Shown: in pieces, positions 1-9,111 of the stretch | Layout of the letters: each line of letters starts with the position of its first letter | Position numbering within the stretch: position 1 is the first letter of the stretch | Source: Debaryomyces hansenii CBS767 | Lineage: Eukaryota; Ascomycota; Pichiomycetes; Serinales; Debaryomycetaceae | Assembly (NCBI RefSeq): GCF_000006445.2 | Contig: NC_006045.2 | Span: forward strand, 744,001 to 808,000 | Direction: 5' to 3' | DNA: 64,000 nucleotides | The notes under the pieces: model-generated | Told to the model about the DNA's origin: nothing | The model's input: the letters and a program-made list of their open reading frames with translations, nothing else | Database searches by the model: none | Made by a program: the position numbers and the translations under genes

Positions 1-1209
1 ATAATTCCATTATTAGTTGAATCCAATTTGAAATACAAAAGCATTGCTGGTGACAAATTTAACAAGAATGAATTATTTGAATTTGAAGTCAGAAAGTCCT
101 TTACGAAATCGTTCAATGAGAAGAAGATTAATACTTTAATAATATTCCAGTTATGTAAGTATTGTGATTCATTCTTCAAGAATATTAATAAAAAATCGAA
201 CAAGGATGAAAGTATAAATTTATCCTTCAATGAATTTCAACAACATGTATTGATTATCTTTAAGGCTCTAAATAATAAAAATGACTTCATTTCTCATTAC
301 AAGAAGGAGTTGTCGAAGAGATTACTTTTAGGAAAATCCCCGAGTTATAGTTTAGAAAGGAAGTTAGTAGAATCATTCTTGAAGCTTATTGGTGAAGGAG
401 AAGAAACTGTTGGTTTGCAAATAATGTTTAAAGATCTAGAGTTGTCAAAAGAAAAATATTCTCTGATGACTTTGGATGACAGCACTGTTGATTTTACTGC
501 TTTAGTCTTAGAACAAAAGCATTGGCCTGAAATGCCTAAATTGGACTCAGATATTATTCTACTGCCTCAGCTTACAACCATACTTGATAGTTTTACTGCG
601 TTGTATCACAATTCGGACGAAAAATTAAAAAACCGTACTCTTGATTGGAGTCATTATCCTTTGCATCAATTAACCATCAAAGCGAACTTTGATAATGGCG
701 AAAAGGAATTAGACGTAAATTTGTTACAGGCAATTGTCATTTTATTATTCAATGACAAGAACAGCTATACTTACGACGAAATATTTGCACTTTCGAATAT
801 AAGTGATAAGTTATTGAAAAAGGTACTAGGGTCATTATCGTCTGATAAATACAGAATATTACTTAAGGATAATGCAACGTACTCATTCAATTCAAAATTT
901 ACGGATAAAGCAACAAAAATAAAAATTACTCTTTCAAAAGATAGAGAAATATCAACTGGCTTGTTTGATAGCGACGCAACAAAGGCGCTTGAAAGAAATA
1001 GAAGTGTTGAATTTAGAAGCGCCTTAGTTCGGGTGATGAAAAGTGCCAAACGAATCTCGTATCTAGATTTATTGACCCAAACCCTACCATTAGTAGAAAA
1101 AAACGGGCCATGTACCATAGCAGACCTTAAGTCCAATCTTGAGTACTTAATAGAGAATGAATTCGTTAAAAGAGAACTTGACGGTCAATCACTTTCTTAT
1201 ATACCCTAA
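1..1209 (+). CDS. Cullin, C-terminal part (5' end outside window)
   Basis: C-terminal ~400 residues of a cullin, the scaffold of cullin-RING ubiquitin ligases. The frame is open from base 1 with no ATG before the first visible residues, so the gene starts upstream of the window. Visible are the cullin-homology signature YKKELSKRLL (about codons 92-101 counted from base 28), a winged-helix region, and a C-terminal neddylation domain with ALVRVMKSAKR; the Nedd8-acceptor Lys is codon 1039-1041. The protein ends in a Leu-Ser-Tyr-Ile-Pro tail, like the short Tyr-containing tails of cullins. The sequence is rather divergent from Cdc53/Cul1, so an Rtt101- or Cul3-type cullin is plausible, but the paralog cannot be assigned from this fragment. 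It converges on QCR10. Confidence 0.85.
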   Translation: MIPLLVESNLKYKSIAGDKFNKNELFEFEVRKSFTKSFNEKKINTLIIFQLCKYCDSFFKNINKKSNKDESINLSFNEFQQHVLIIFKALNNKNDFISHYKKELSKRLLLGKSPSYSLERKLVESFLKLIGEGEETVGLQIMFKDLELSKEKYSLMTLDDSTVDFTALVLEQKHWPEMPKLDSDIILLPQLTTILDSFTALYHNSDEKLKNRTLDWSHYPLHQLTIKANFDNGEKELDVNLLQAIVILLFNDKNSYTYDEIFALSNISDKLLKKVLGSLSSDKYRILLKDNATYSFNSKFTDKATKIKITLSKDREISTGLFDSDATKALERNRSVEFRSALVRVMKSAKRISYLDLLTQTLPLVEKNGPCTIADLKSNLEYLIENEFVKRELDGQSLSYIP

Positions 1210-1317
1210 TACACTTACATGAATGTAAATATTACTCTAGTGTTTATTATTTCAATGAAATCCAACTATGTAAATAAATAATATAGCACATAATTCCATA
1301 TAACTAAGTATGCATAA

Positions 1318-1649
1318 TTAGACAGGAACTTCTTCTGGATCTGGATTGTAAATCCAGTGTTGACCAAAGTATGGAATTTTAGAGTAGAAAGTATCCTTGA
1401 ATAATGGGATACCTTCTGTGAAAGTGGCAACACCTGCAGCAGCAGCACCTCCCCAAAGGATCAAGTTAGGTGTGTATTGCTTAATAAGTGGCAAGTTTAA
1501 ACCAGCAAAGGTTTTAACTGTCTTGTAAGCTGGAGCTCTAATGTACTTAATTTTTCACGTTAGTAAATTTCATCTTAATACGCTTCGAAACGAATCATCT
1601 CCCAAATGCTTAAGTCCTTCTAATAATCAATAATACTTACAGAAACCAT
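1318..1649 (-). CDS. QCR10: Cytochrome bc1 complex subunit 10 (two exons)
   Basis: Small inner-membrane subunit of respiratory complex III. Reading complement(1641..1649) joined to complement(1318..1545) gives a 78-residue protein. Exon 1 is only Met-Val-Ser; exon 2 starts YIRAPAYK and contains TPNLILWGG, a hydrophobic segment and FTEGIPLFKDTFYSKIP, which match the bc1 subunit 10 family (S. cerevisiae Qcr10 is 77 aa and also has an intron near its start). Without splicing, exon 2 has an in-frame TGA just upstream, so the intron is required. A CCAAT box and a CACGTG motif lie about 90-110 bp upstream of the ATG, as expected of a respiratory gene. It converges with the cullin. Confidence 0.92.
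1546..1640 (-). other. QCR10: Intron of QCR10 (95 nt)
   Basis: On the minus strand the donor is GTAAGT (1635-1640), the branch site is a perfect TACTAAC (1559-1565), and the acceptor is AAG (1546-1548). Phase 0, after the third codon. Confidence 0.93.
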
Positions 1650-1738
1650 TTTTCAATATTTATTAAAGATAACTGTAGTTAGTTGGAGCAGAATGTTTTA
1701 TTATATCAATTGTAGTGGATTAATTTAATTGGAATTCG

Positions 1739-1743
1739 ATTGG
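1739..1743 (-). promoter_or_regulatory. CCAAT box upstream of QCR10
   Basis: CCAAT on the minus strand, about 90 bp upstream of the QCR10 ATG. The HAP complex binds CCAAT in promoters of respiratory genes in yeasts; its use here is inferred from position and gene function. Confidence 0.5.
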
Positions 1744-1754
1744 CTGAAAAATAG

Positions 1755-1760
1755 CACGTG
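1755..1760. promoter_or_regulatory. CACGTG E-box upstream of QCR10
   Basis: CACGTG in the context GCACGTGA, about 106 bp upstream of the QCR10 start and 12 bp from the CCAAT box. This matches the Cbf1 core RTCACRTG. The same octamer (as TCACGTGC) recurs at 40857-40864. Confidence 0.45.
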
Positions 1761-2144
1761 ATTTGTTTTATAGAATGAAGTATACGATGCCTACCTACCA
1801 AAGAACGAATCGTTCACAGAGCAGATAGCCCAAGATATCTAAAGCTTCTATGGCCAGAGATTCGTCTACAGTAGCTAGTGGTATACAATAATTTAAATTT
1901 TTGACTATAAAATATGAATATATAGCCATCACAAATGATGATGAAATATACCTTAATTAACGTAGGCAGTTAAAGCAATAGTAGCTTCGTCGAAAGGTCT
2001 CTATCATTTCAATTATGAACCACATTCAACCAGATATATGTACTATTGAAGCAAGAAATCACGATGGTAAAAATAAGAATAAAAAACAATGCATGTGTAC
2101 TAAGAAGATTTCCGGCACGACTGTACTCTTAGACTCGTGGGCTC

Positions 2145-2516
2145 TTAACAAGCATCAGGCTGGGCGAGGATATAGTCGACGGTCTGACCAACAGTCTTTA
2201 ATGTGTCGGCTTCGTGATCTGGGATTTGGATGTTAAATTCGTGTTCCACTTCCATGACCACTTCGACAACGTCTAACGAGTCCAAACCCAAGTCTTGTAC
2301 AAACGCACTTTCTTCAGTGATTTCCTTAGCGCTATCGACCTTATCGTATCCTTCTAATAATTCCACGATTCTCTCTTTGGCAAGATCTCTAGATAAAGCT
2401 GGGAACCCAGCGTAGAAACGAACAAATGATGGTTTTGTTATGGAAATTGCTGCAGGTGCAATTGGCTGTCTAACTAATGGTGTTCTAAGGCTTCTGAATA
2501 AAGTAGATCTAAACAT
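2145..2516 (-). CDS. ACP1: Mitochondrial acyl carrier protein
   Basis: 123-residue mitochondrial acyl carrier protein of type II fatty acid synthesis. It carries the acyl chain on 4'-phosphopantetheine, feeds lipoate synthesis, supports Fe-S cluster assembly, and in yeasts that keep complex I is also an accessory subunit of it. A basic, Ser/Arg-rich N-terminal presequence (about residues 1-36) precedes the carrier domain. The prosthetic-group site is the Ser in the DLGLDSLDVVE motif (about residue 79). The ATG used is the only sensible start. The gene is divergent from MRPS12 with 197 bp between the two ATGs, a possible shared promoter for two mitochondrial proteins. Confidence 0.95.
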   Translation of the reverse strand: MFRSTLFRSLRTPLVRQPIAPAAISITKPSFVRFYAGFPALSRDLAKERIVELLEGYDKVDSAKEITEESAFVQDLGLDSLDVVEVVMEVEHEFNIQIPDHEADTLKTVGQTVDYILAQPDAC

Positions 2517-2713
2517 AATGTATCTAATGTGTTTGATTTGTAGTGTTTAATAGTCTGTTTAGTAAAATTAATCAGTTTTAAGTGGTTGTTGAAGTTTTGA
2601 ACATCGCTAACAAAAGCGCACGACCTTTTTATTCTGCGATTAATTTTTCAATGCCGGGACTTAAATCAGCACACTATCGACATTAGAGTAGACAAACGGC
2701 ACCAAATAACGGA
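2517..2713. promoter_or_regulatory. Bidirectional promoter ACP1 / MRPS12
   Basis: 197-bp gap between two divergently transcribed genes for mitochondrial proteins; it must hold both core promoters. I see no CCAAT or CACGTG in it. Confidence 0.5.
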
Positions 2714-3247
2714 ATGATTAGATCATTGGTAAATATTTACAAGACTCCAATCAAGTCTGTATCCACCTTCAGCAGAGTAGCACCTGTTACGTCTTATTTG
2801 GCGTCTATCAGAAGTAATATTCCTATAAATAACCAGTTCAGTCTTTTGAACCAACAAAAAAGATATGCCACGTTAAACCAAATAAAGAGTGGTAGACATG
2901 GAAAACCTGTCAAGCCATACGTTTCCAAAGCACCACATTTGGATACAAACCCATTTAAAAAAGGGGTTGTTTTGCGTGTTATGATTGTGAAGCCAAAGAA
3001 ACCAAATTCAGCACAAAGAAAGTGTTGTCGTGTAAGATTATCAAACGGTAACGTTATTTCGTGTTTAATTCCAGGAGAAGGACATAATTTACAAGAGCAT
3101 CATGTTGTGTTAGTGAGAGGAGGAAGAGTGCAAGATTTGCCAGGTGTGAAATATCGTTTGGTGAGAGGAGCATTTGATTTAGCAGGTGTGGCTAACAGAA
3201 CTACGTCGAGATCAAAATACGGTGTTAAGAAGCCCAAGGATAGTTAG
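2714..3247 (+). CDS. MRPS12: Mitochondrial ribosomal protein uS12m
   Basis: 177-residue mitochondrial small-subunit protein S12, which lies at the decoding centre. An N-terminal extension of about 50 residues, rich in Ser, Arg and Lys, is a presequence. The S12 core follows with the hallmark motifs [11 protein letters not shown] (residues 93-103), [10 protein letters not shown] (120-129) and [12 protein letters not shown] (136-147). The C-terminus is basic ([11 protein letters not shown]). Length fits yeast mitochondrial S12 proteins. It is divergent from ACP1 and converges on ARC35. Confidence 0.95.
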   Translation: MIRSLVNIYKTPIKSVSTFSRVAPVTSYLASIRSNIPINNQFSLLNQQKRYATLNQIKSGRHGKPVKPYVSKAPHLDTNPFKKGVVLRVMIVKPKKPNSAQRKCCRVRLSNGNVISCLIPGEGHNLQEHHVVLVRGGRVQDLPGVKYRLVRGAFDLAGVANRTTSRSKYGVKKPKDS

Positions 3248-3401
3248 GTAATAAAGGTGCTGTACAAAGTATATATTTTGATAAGTCTGTAAATATTTAA
3301 TAAACTAAATTCGGTAAATTTATTGGTTTCTGTTGCACAAAACAAGTGTGAACAAATCGTTACTGATTATACATAAAAGTCTAGTATGTTATCTTCAAGG
3401 C

Positions 3402-4424
3402 TCAAACCCTGGTTGAGTCGAATCTTCTACCACTGGCTGTCTTTCTGTTTTCAATCGCTTTACCGTCATCGTCGATATTTTCTGGCTTAGCTCTGTTTAA
3501 GACCTTCAAGAATTCTTTAACTCTAAATCTCATTCTCGAATGCATGTACGCTTTAGAACATTTAATATGATAATGAAAGTAGTTTCTGAAGAACTGAATA
3601 TGAGAAATACAATTATCTCTTCTGTCCCCTTTAATTAAATGTCTAGGAAATAAAACAAATGTAACGTAACCCTTGTTATCATCGTCATAATTCTTAACCA
3701 CACGTTGAATATCCAACGGAGGTACCTTGTGGGAATATAATACTTGTGGGGCATTTTGAACTGATCTTTTTCTTGCATCGACGAATTCTTGGAGGAAAAC
3801 TTTACCGAAGATTTTATCTGTTTCATCTTTGAAAATAGTAGAGAAAATTACGGTAACTCTGTCGAAGGAAGGCTTGATGTAAATGCTCTCATCTGAACCA
3901 CGATAATTAATAGTTAACACCTGTTCATTCTTTAATTCACTTTGAATCTCCTCGGCATACGTGTTACTGCTAGCGTATGTTTCACTTAACTCGTCATATC
4001 TGCTAAAGGCTTGTTCGAATGGGGCAGCCATGCAATGTCTTTTCAAAAATGATAAATCTTCAATCAATTGATTCTTAAATTCATCGTCTTTACTACTTAA
4101 TTGACTCAAATCTAAAACCATTGAGTAATTATAATTAGACTCGATATCTTTGCTCGGTAAAGTGGTCAAAGGTCCTTCGTATTTGGAATACTTGTTTCCC
4201 AAGTAGGCTTCGACCCCATAATTAACCAAATCACTCCAGCACTTTAAGTATACAGAAATAAGGATCAATTCTCTATTATCTGGTAATGTCGAAATATGGT
4301 ACGTAGTAAAATCAAAATCGGAAACAATTCTATCTAAAGATTTCAAAGGAGCATCCGGACTAGGAAATATTCTATCCGTCAAAGTATTTTGAATCAATAA
4401 GTTATTATGTTCTATTTGTAACAT
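3402..4424 (-). CDS. ARC35: Arp2/3 complex 34-35 kDa subunit (ARPC2)
   Basis: 340-residue ARPC2 subunit of the Arp2/3 complex, which nucleates branched actin at endocytic patches; ARPC2 and ARPC4 form the core contacting the mother filament. The start is the ATG at 4424, giving MLQIEHNN, the usual family N-terminus; the open frame extends 18 codons further upstream but only to a TTG. Characteristic segments include YLKCWSDLVNYGV, KRHCMAAPFEQAF and the C-terminal SRMRFRVKEFLKVLNRA helix, followed by a Lys/Arg-rich tail. S. cerevisiae Arc35 is about the same length. The myosin I gene at 58494 encodes an activator of the same complex. Confidence 0.95.
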   Translation of the reverse strand: MLQIEHNNLLIQNTLTDRIFPSPDAPLKSLDRIVSDFDFTTYHISTLPDNRELILISVYLKCWSDLVNYGVEAYLGNKYSKYEGPLTTLPSKDIESNYNYSMVLDLSQLSSKDDEFKNQLIEDLSFLKRHCMAAPFEQAFSRYDELSETYASSNTYAEEIQSELKNEQVLTINYRGSDESIYIKPSFDRVTVIFSTIFKDETDKIFGKVFLQEFVDARKRSVQNAPQVLYSHKVPPLDIQRVVKNYDDDNKGYVTFVLFPRHLIKGDRRDNCISHIQFFRNYFHYHIKCSKAYMHSRMRFRVKEFLKVLNRAKPENIDDDGKAIENRKTASGRRFDSTRV

Positions 4425-4904
4425 TATAATTGTCTTTGAAGATGTTATTTCTGTTCTAAAGTATCCTTTATTGATCAAGGGTTAACTCGATTTCATTCAG
4501 AATAAAAATGTCGCGCGACATGTCTGTATAATATAGAGAATACCTATGGCTACGAGATACACTTCATTAGTAGGCTAACAATTCTACAAACTACTAATTA
4601 GGGATGTCTCGATAGTGTATTTCGATATAGTATAATTTATACATACATAACACAATTAATAAAGGTGTATAACAATACATAACTACAAAGTTATAAGAAA
4701 TGAAGCAGAAACCTCTTTAAGTTCGTCAAAGATATAAGAACCTTTGAATGTAAACCCAATTCTTCAAGGATAGCAGATGTAATTACAATATAAAATCTTT
4801 GTTTGTGTTCTTGTTTTTACTAATAGTTAATAAATTAACATAGTGGAAAATATAATACAAATATGTTTCGATAATAAATTCTATTGAACATCATTAAATC
4901 ACAA
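4425..4904. other. Intergenic region between ARC35 and PBS2
   Basis: 480 bp, AT-rich, forming the ARC35 promoter and the PBS2 3' flank (both genes on the minus strand). Apart from the palindrome at 4508-4521 I see no gene or RNA signal. Confidence 0.6.
4508..4521. promoter_or_regulatory. 14-bp perfect palindrome with CGCGCG core, ARC35 promoter
   Basis: ATGTCGCGCGACAT is a perfect palindrome 84 bp upstream of the ARC35 ATG. A CGCG-type core resembles sites of Rsc3/Rsc30-like zinc-cluster proteins in yeast promoters. Binding is inferred. Confidence 0.35.
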
Positions 4905-6950
4905 TTATCGATTAACGCTGTTTCTATTGGAATTCATTAGCCCGCCTCTATGCAACGCAGGAGCTTGAACCTTTCCTTTCAATAGAGAGCGGACACTCTC
5001 TTTTGGAGGTTTGGCAGTGGTAGTTGAGGAATTAACACTATTGGATCTGCTTAAGTTCTTTTTGTTCTTTTGCTCTTCGAGTTCTTCCAACTTCTTTGTT
5101 ACAAATTTATCCATATGAGGATCAATATCTCTATGATTCACCAACCACGGATGCTTTAACAACGTAGCATATGAAGGTCTCAAATCGGGGTTTTTATTTA
5201 AACAACTCTTGATAAACAATTGAGCGTCTTTAGAGAATGCTTTAGGATCCAATCTTGGAGGGTCACCGTCAACGATGGCACTTAATTGGGAAAATATGTT
5301 ACCATAAGTTTCAGATGGATAAGGATAATGACCTGCTGCGATTTCCAAAATACTTAATCCTAAAGACCAAATATCGGACTGAACAGAATAGGTATTGTCG
5401 GTTGGACTTAACGACTTAATTCTTTCCGGGGCCATATAGGACTGACAACCAATATTAGTTTTCGCTAACGACGCAACTAAATTACCACTAACTCCAAAAT
5501 CACATAACTTTACTTTTCCTAGAGAATTGACCAAAATGTTCGTAGGTTTCACGTCTCTGTGAATAATATTATGCTCATCCTTCAATTCCTTCAATCCTCT
5601 GATAACGCATTCGGTTATATATGCAAGACATGCTTCATCATTGACACCATCATCCTTTCCATATATCTTATCCAACGAACCTCCATCCATATACTCCATA
5701 CACATATAAACAGCTCCTTCAACAAAGAAAGCTCCATAGAAATCAACAATATATGGCGAGTCACATTTATGTAAGATTTCCAATTCCATTAAGATTTGAG
5801 TGAATTTTGTTTCATCCAATTCTAATCTAACTTCTTTCATGGCCATTAGTACACCCGTTGGCTTATGCAAAACCTTCAGAACAACACCATAATTACCATG
5901 TCCTAGTTCTTCTAAGAATTCCAATTCCTCTAACGAGATCCGGAACAGCAATCCTGACAGGAAATCAATCCCCTTTGAATGTAACGAGGCCTTACCAGCA
6001 AAATTTAACGAGCCAGATTTTATATCAACGTATTTCGAATAATTTGCAAATAATCCTTGCAACTGAGGCTTCTTGGATTGATTTGTTTCATTGTTAGTGG
6101 CCATGGTAGACGATGATCCAGAAGAATTCAATGATGAGATAGTCGAATTTGAATTTGAATTTGAAGTGGATTGTGGATTCATGCCACTAACTCCAGGACC
6201 TCCTGTATTAGCCAAATTCAATTTGAAGTTAGGTTTATTTTTTCTTTCTGATACTCTTCTTGTTAAGTCGCCAGTAGTGTTCATGGCATTGTTATCAAGG
6301 ACACTTCCCTTTGGTGCGTTCAGAAACACCAGGCTCTCTTTACCATCACCTATAGGGCTCGTGTCATCCGGAGAGCTAGCACTAGTGGGACTACTCATTT
6401 CACTTAAATTAAGCTTCATTCCTCTTCTTTGGGATAAAGACGGCTTCTTCAGTAACTCAAATGGTAGCTGTTGTGGTTCTTGTTTCTTTAAACTCGACGT
6501 TCTAGAAATGCCTTGACCCATAACTTGACTCATAGATTGGCCCATACTTCGGTTTACACTATGGTTCGTATTCTGAATATTTTCTGTTTCCATCGGAGAA
6601 GGAATCAAGCCTGGATCGCTAGTATCTCCCAGAGAGTAAGATCTTTGTTGTAACAGCATAGTTGGCAATGTGGGTAAAGGTGGTAATGGTGGTAATGGTT
6701 TGTCTGGCGCTTCACTCAAATGGCTCGTAGATTTTGAAATTGGATTCAACGCACCATGACCGCCATTCACTGGCTTTGTTCTCTTTTGTTGGAACGCCAA
6801 TATCCTGGCCTGAATATCACCATTTATCTGTGAATGTGATACCCTCTGTGGCGACTGAGTGCTCTCAGTATTGACCGCCTTAGGCGTTCGGATATTTAGG
6901 TTTTCAAAACCTGGACTCAAGTTGCCCGACGTATCATTTGCATCACTCAT
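4905..6950 (-). CDS. PBS2: MAP kinase kinase of the HOG pathway
   Basis: 681-residue MAPKK that activates the osmotic-stress kinase Hog1. The first ~340 residues are low-complexity, with a Pro-rich stretch (KPLPPLPPLP, about residues 84-93) in the region where S. cerevisiae Pbs2 binds the Sho1 SH3 domain. Kinase domain about residues 344-605: glycine loop GHGNYGVV (350-357), catalytic HRDVKPTN (464-471), DFG (484-486), and the activation segment SLAKTNIGCQSYMAPE with phospho-acceptors Ser494 and Thr498, typical of Pbs2. A Lys/Arg-rich tail follows. Its upstream kinase SSK2 lies at 50455-54771. The 5' side faces a long gap shared with REV3. Confidence 0.95.
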   Translation of the reverse strand: MSDANDTSGNLSPGFENLNIRTPKAVNTESTQSPQRVSHSQINGDIQARILAFQQKRTKPVNGGHGALNPISKSTSHLSEAPDKPLPPLPPLPTLPTMLLQQRSYSLGDTSDPGLIPSPMETENIQNTNHSVNRSMGQSMSQVMGQGISRTSSLKKQEPQQLPFELLKKPSLSQRRGMKLNLSEMSSPTSASSPDDTSPIGDGKESLVFLNAPKGSVLDNNAMNTTGDLTRRVSERKNKPNFKLNLANTGGPGVSGMNPQSTSNSNSNSTISSLNSSGSSSTMATNNETNQSKKPQLQGLFANYSKYVDIKSGSLNFAGKASLHSKGIDFLSGLLFRISLEELEFLEELGHGNYGVVLKVLHKPTGVLMAMKEVRLELDETKFTQILMELEILHKCDSPYIVDFYGAFFVEGAVYMCMEYMDGGSLDKIYGKDDGVNDEACLAYITECVIRGLKELKDEHNIIHRDVKPTNILVNSLGKVKLCDFGVSGNLVASLAKTNIGCQSYMAPERIKSLSPTDNTYSVQSDIWSLGLSILEIAAGHYPYPSETYGNIFSQLSAIVDGDPPRLDPKAFSKDAQLFIKSCLNKNPDLRPSYATLLKHPWLVNHRDIDPHMDKFVTKKLEELEEQKNKKNLSRSNSVNSSTTTAKPPKESVRSLLKGKVQAPALHRGGLMNSNRNSVNR

Positions 6951-7461
6951 TGACGTGTGTCGCTATTCTGTTCGTTATCTCAACTTTAACCGACGTAATG
7001 ATGGCAGAATCACTCAAAATTGCTAGTACTAAATGTAGATATGTTACAATAGCACCTCGACGTCTGTCTCTATAATGTATATCCTTTTGCTTATTTGCGT
7101 TTCGCCAAATAACCAACACTGACTAGACACCTTCTGCTATTTGTGAATGGGTGTTTTGCTAAAAAATTCGAAGTATTCTGCTGTGTTAAACCCGACGGTT
7201 CTTTGTTTGTCGTCGAAATTTTCTTATTCGTTTCTTGGTTACACTAAAATGGTGTCAACGCCTGATTTGTTTTCCGAATAATCAACTTTTCCTTTGTTAT
7301 AATAATACTCTTGAAATATCTATAAATCTATTCCCACGTTAACAAGCTTGTAATTTTACTAATAATACTATGTATTTTCAAGAGACTTTGTTTCAGAAAA
7401 TTATTTTCTGTGAGTATTGGAGAATTTATTTTTAATTACTAACAGAAAACTATGAACCCAA

Positions 7462-7659
7462 ATGAAAGCAAATATACGGATACTTGATGGAGAAAAGACC
7501 TACAAGCAGCTTACAGCGATATATGTAAACGTACATCAACGAACGTTCGAAGTAGCTAGTTCCTGTAGCAATTGCAATATGGGCCCATGCTATTGTCACT
7601 GTCCCATGCAATCCGAAAAAGCGCATTTGGGAGCTTCAATACAGGCTGAACATCAGTAA
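7462..7659 (+). CDS. Doubtful 65-residue Cys-cluster ORF
   Basis: ATG-initiated ORF of 65 codons in the PBS2-REV3 gap. The only notable feature is a cysteine cluster in the middle (SSCSNCNMGPCYCHCP: CxxC, then CxCxC), reminiscent of small metal-binding peptides but not matching a metallothionein family I can name. A short overlapping ORF starts 10 bases earlier (7452). I do not recognise a homologue; it may be chance. Confidence 0.2.
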   Translation: MKANIRILDGEKTYKQLTAIYVNVHQRTFEVASSCSNCNMGPCYCHCPMQSEKAHLGASIQAEHQ

Positions 7660-7813
7660 CCCCTGCGTTTCTATCCACACATTTGTTATAGTAGGAACAT
7701 CGAAACACCTATTGTGAATAAACCAATCGGTTGGATAACAAATCTAGTATCCGTAATTTTGTTGTAGGCGTATGTGGAGTTTAGTAACATAAACCCTAAA
7801 GTATTTAGAGGCG

Positions 7814-7864
7814 TCTCCCAACTACGAAACCACTGCGATCGACACCAGCAAGTTCTCCCAACTA
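7814..7864. repeat. Direct repeat TCTCCCAACTA, 40-bp period
   Basis: The 11-mer TCTCCCAACTA occurs at 7814-7824 and 7854-7864. It lies in the GC-elevated, gene-free segment. Function unknown. Confidence 0.6.
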
Positions 7865-9111
7865 TAAAAGATGAAGCCGCGAAGTGCCATTACGACGCAT
7901 CGCGTATAGCACATTTGGGGAGCTCTTTCCGCTTACAAAAATGAACGGGAATCGATTGGGACTACATATTAACGATAACTACAGGGGTATGGAACGGAAT
8001 ACGATATAGTTAATATAACGAATTCTCGCCCTCGACGTGGACCGTTTGGGACTCCTCGGATACCAGGGTATATTCCAGGGTGTATGATATGCCGGTCACA
8101 AGACGCCTCTAGGAGCAATCATTCGCTAGTTGAGTATAAGGATGATTAATAAGACTTGGTGAATAATAGGAGCGCGACATTGGCGACATGACGAAGAATA
8201 CCTAGAGAGATACTTTCGATATTGCGACATTCCGGTTTCGTGGTAGAGATTACGGGATTGTTCGCCCAATGGGTTGATGAGCGGCTGCGAAAGTCTTATT
8301 GTTACCATGCATGTAACGCACTGTGTAAAGAAAAAGATAATTGAGGCGTTTCAGTAAGGGTAGACTGGATAAGCCAGTAGAATCAGTTGGGTTGGGTGTG
8401 GAAGAAATACTTAATAAGGATATATGCCGTGGGCGTCCGCCTCTGATGAGTATTTTATTGCTCAATTAGTCCATGATTCTTGATTGACAGAAAAGAACAA
8501 AAGATTACTATATACGGTGCAAGCGAAACCTAGAAATAGAATTAGTTACGAGAAGGTCAATTAGGGGCTTTATTTTTGTTGATAAATCGGATAATTTATC
8601 AGATTAATTCCGTACAAAGTATGCAAGGCCCTATTAGTTTGGGGACGAATTAAGCAGTTGAAATATAAATATGCCCTTAAAAAAACGCGGAACGGGATAG
8701 ATAATAGGTACCGGGACCGATTGTAGGTGTTGTAGTCGCTGTAGTATACCTCATGCGTTGAAATCGATGCGCTGTGGTGAGGCAAACAGTAGTGAAAGGG
8801 GTATTGCGATAAAGACTACGACCAAATTAGGCAGCTATACTATGAAGTGCCGTGGGGGCTAGCTGTTATTTGTGCTGGATGTCAGAATCAATGCGGTATG
8901 ATGACTTCTATTTTTATATACACCCTTCATGCTCGGATATATGATTTCGCCAGGGCACTAATTTTTCAATCCTGAGTCTTGTTAGAAAAGGCGTATATTC
9001 GTATAATAAGCCTCTGGTAATAGGAACTCAATACCCCCGTACTAAGTGTAGTGGATCGCCAGAAGCATTTTTTGTTTGTTGTAACGGTTAATAGACGCTA
9101 TTGGACCCTAC

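Larger units (their letters stand above)
1650..2144. other. Intergenic region QCR10-ACP1
   Basis: About 495 bp holding the QCR10 promoter elements on its left and the ACP1 3' flank on its right. No further gene is supported; a 73-codon plus-strand ORF at 2015-2236 overlaps the ACP1 coding region antisense and looks like chance. Confidence 0.6.
6951..9111. other. 2.2-kb intergenic gap PBS2-REV3, with a GC-elevated segment
   Basis: Divergent gap far longer than its neighbours. The left part (to about 7690) is AT-rich promoter-like DNA plus one 65-codon ORF. The part from about 7690 to 9060 is different: a hand count over 7801-9060 gives 535 G+C of 1260 (about 42%), versus 28% at 7261-7320 and about 24% at 43501-43620. 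It is rich in CG dinucleotides, has no ORF over 75 codons, and contains the 11-mer TCTCCCAACTA twice, 40 bp apart. I could not assign it to a known RNA gene or transposon. Confidence 0.6.

Noticed and set aside
8741..8747. GTAGTAT, as in the U2 snRNA branch-recognition region
   Set aside because: Only seven bases match; the flanking U2 sequence and a Sm site are absent.
8126..8785. Three short minus-strand ORFs (60-71 codons)
   Set aside because: Overlapping in different frames, non-ATG start in at least one, no recognisable protein.
8917..8925. TATACACCC as a possible telomerase RNA template
   Set aside because: No telomere repeat is available in the window for comparison, and there is less than one plausible repeat unit; not claimable.
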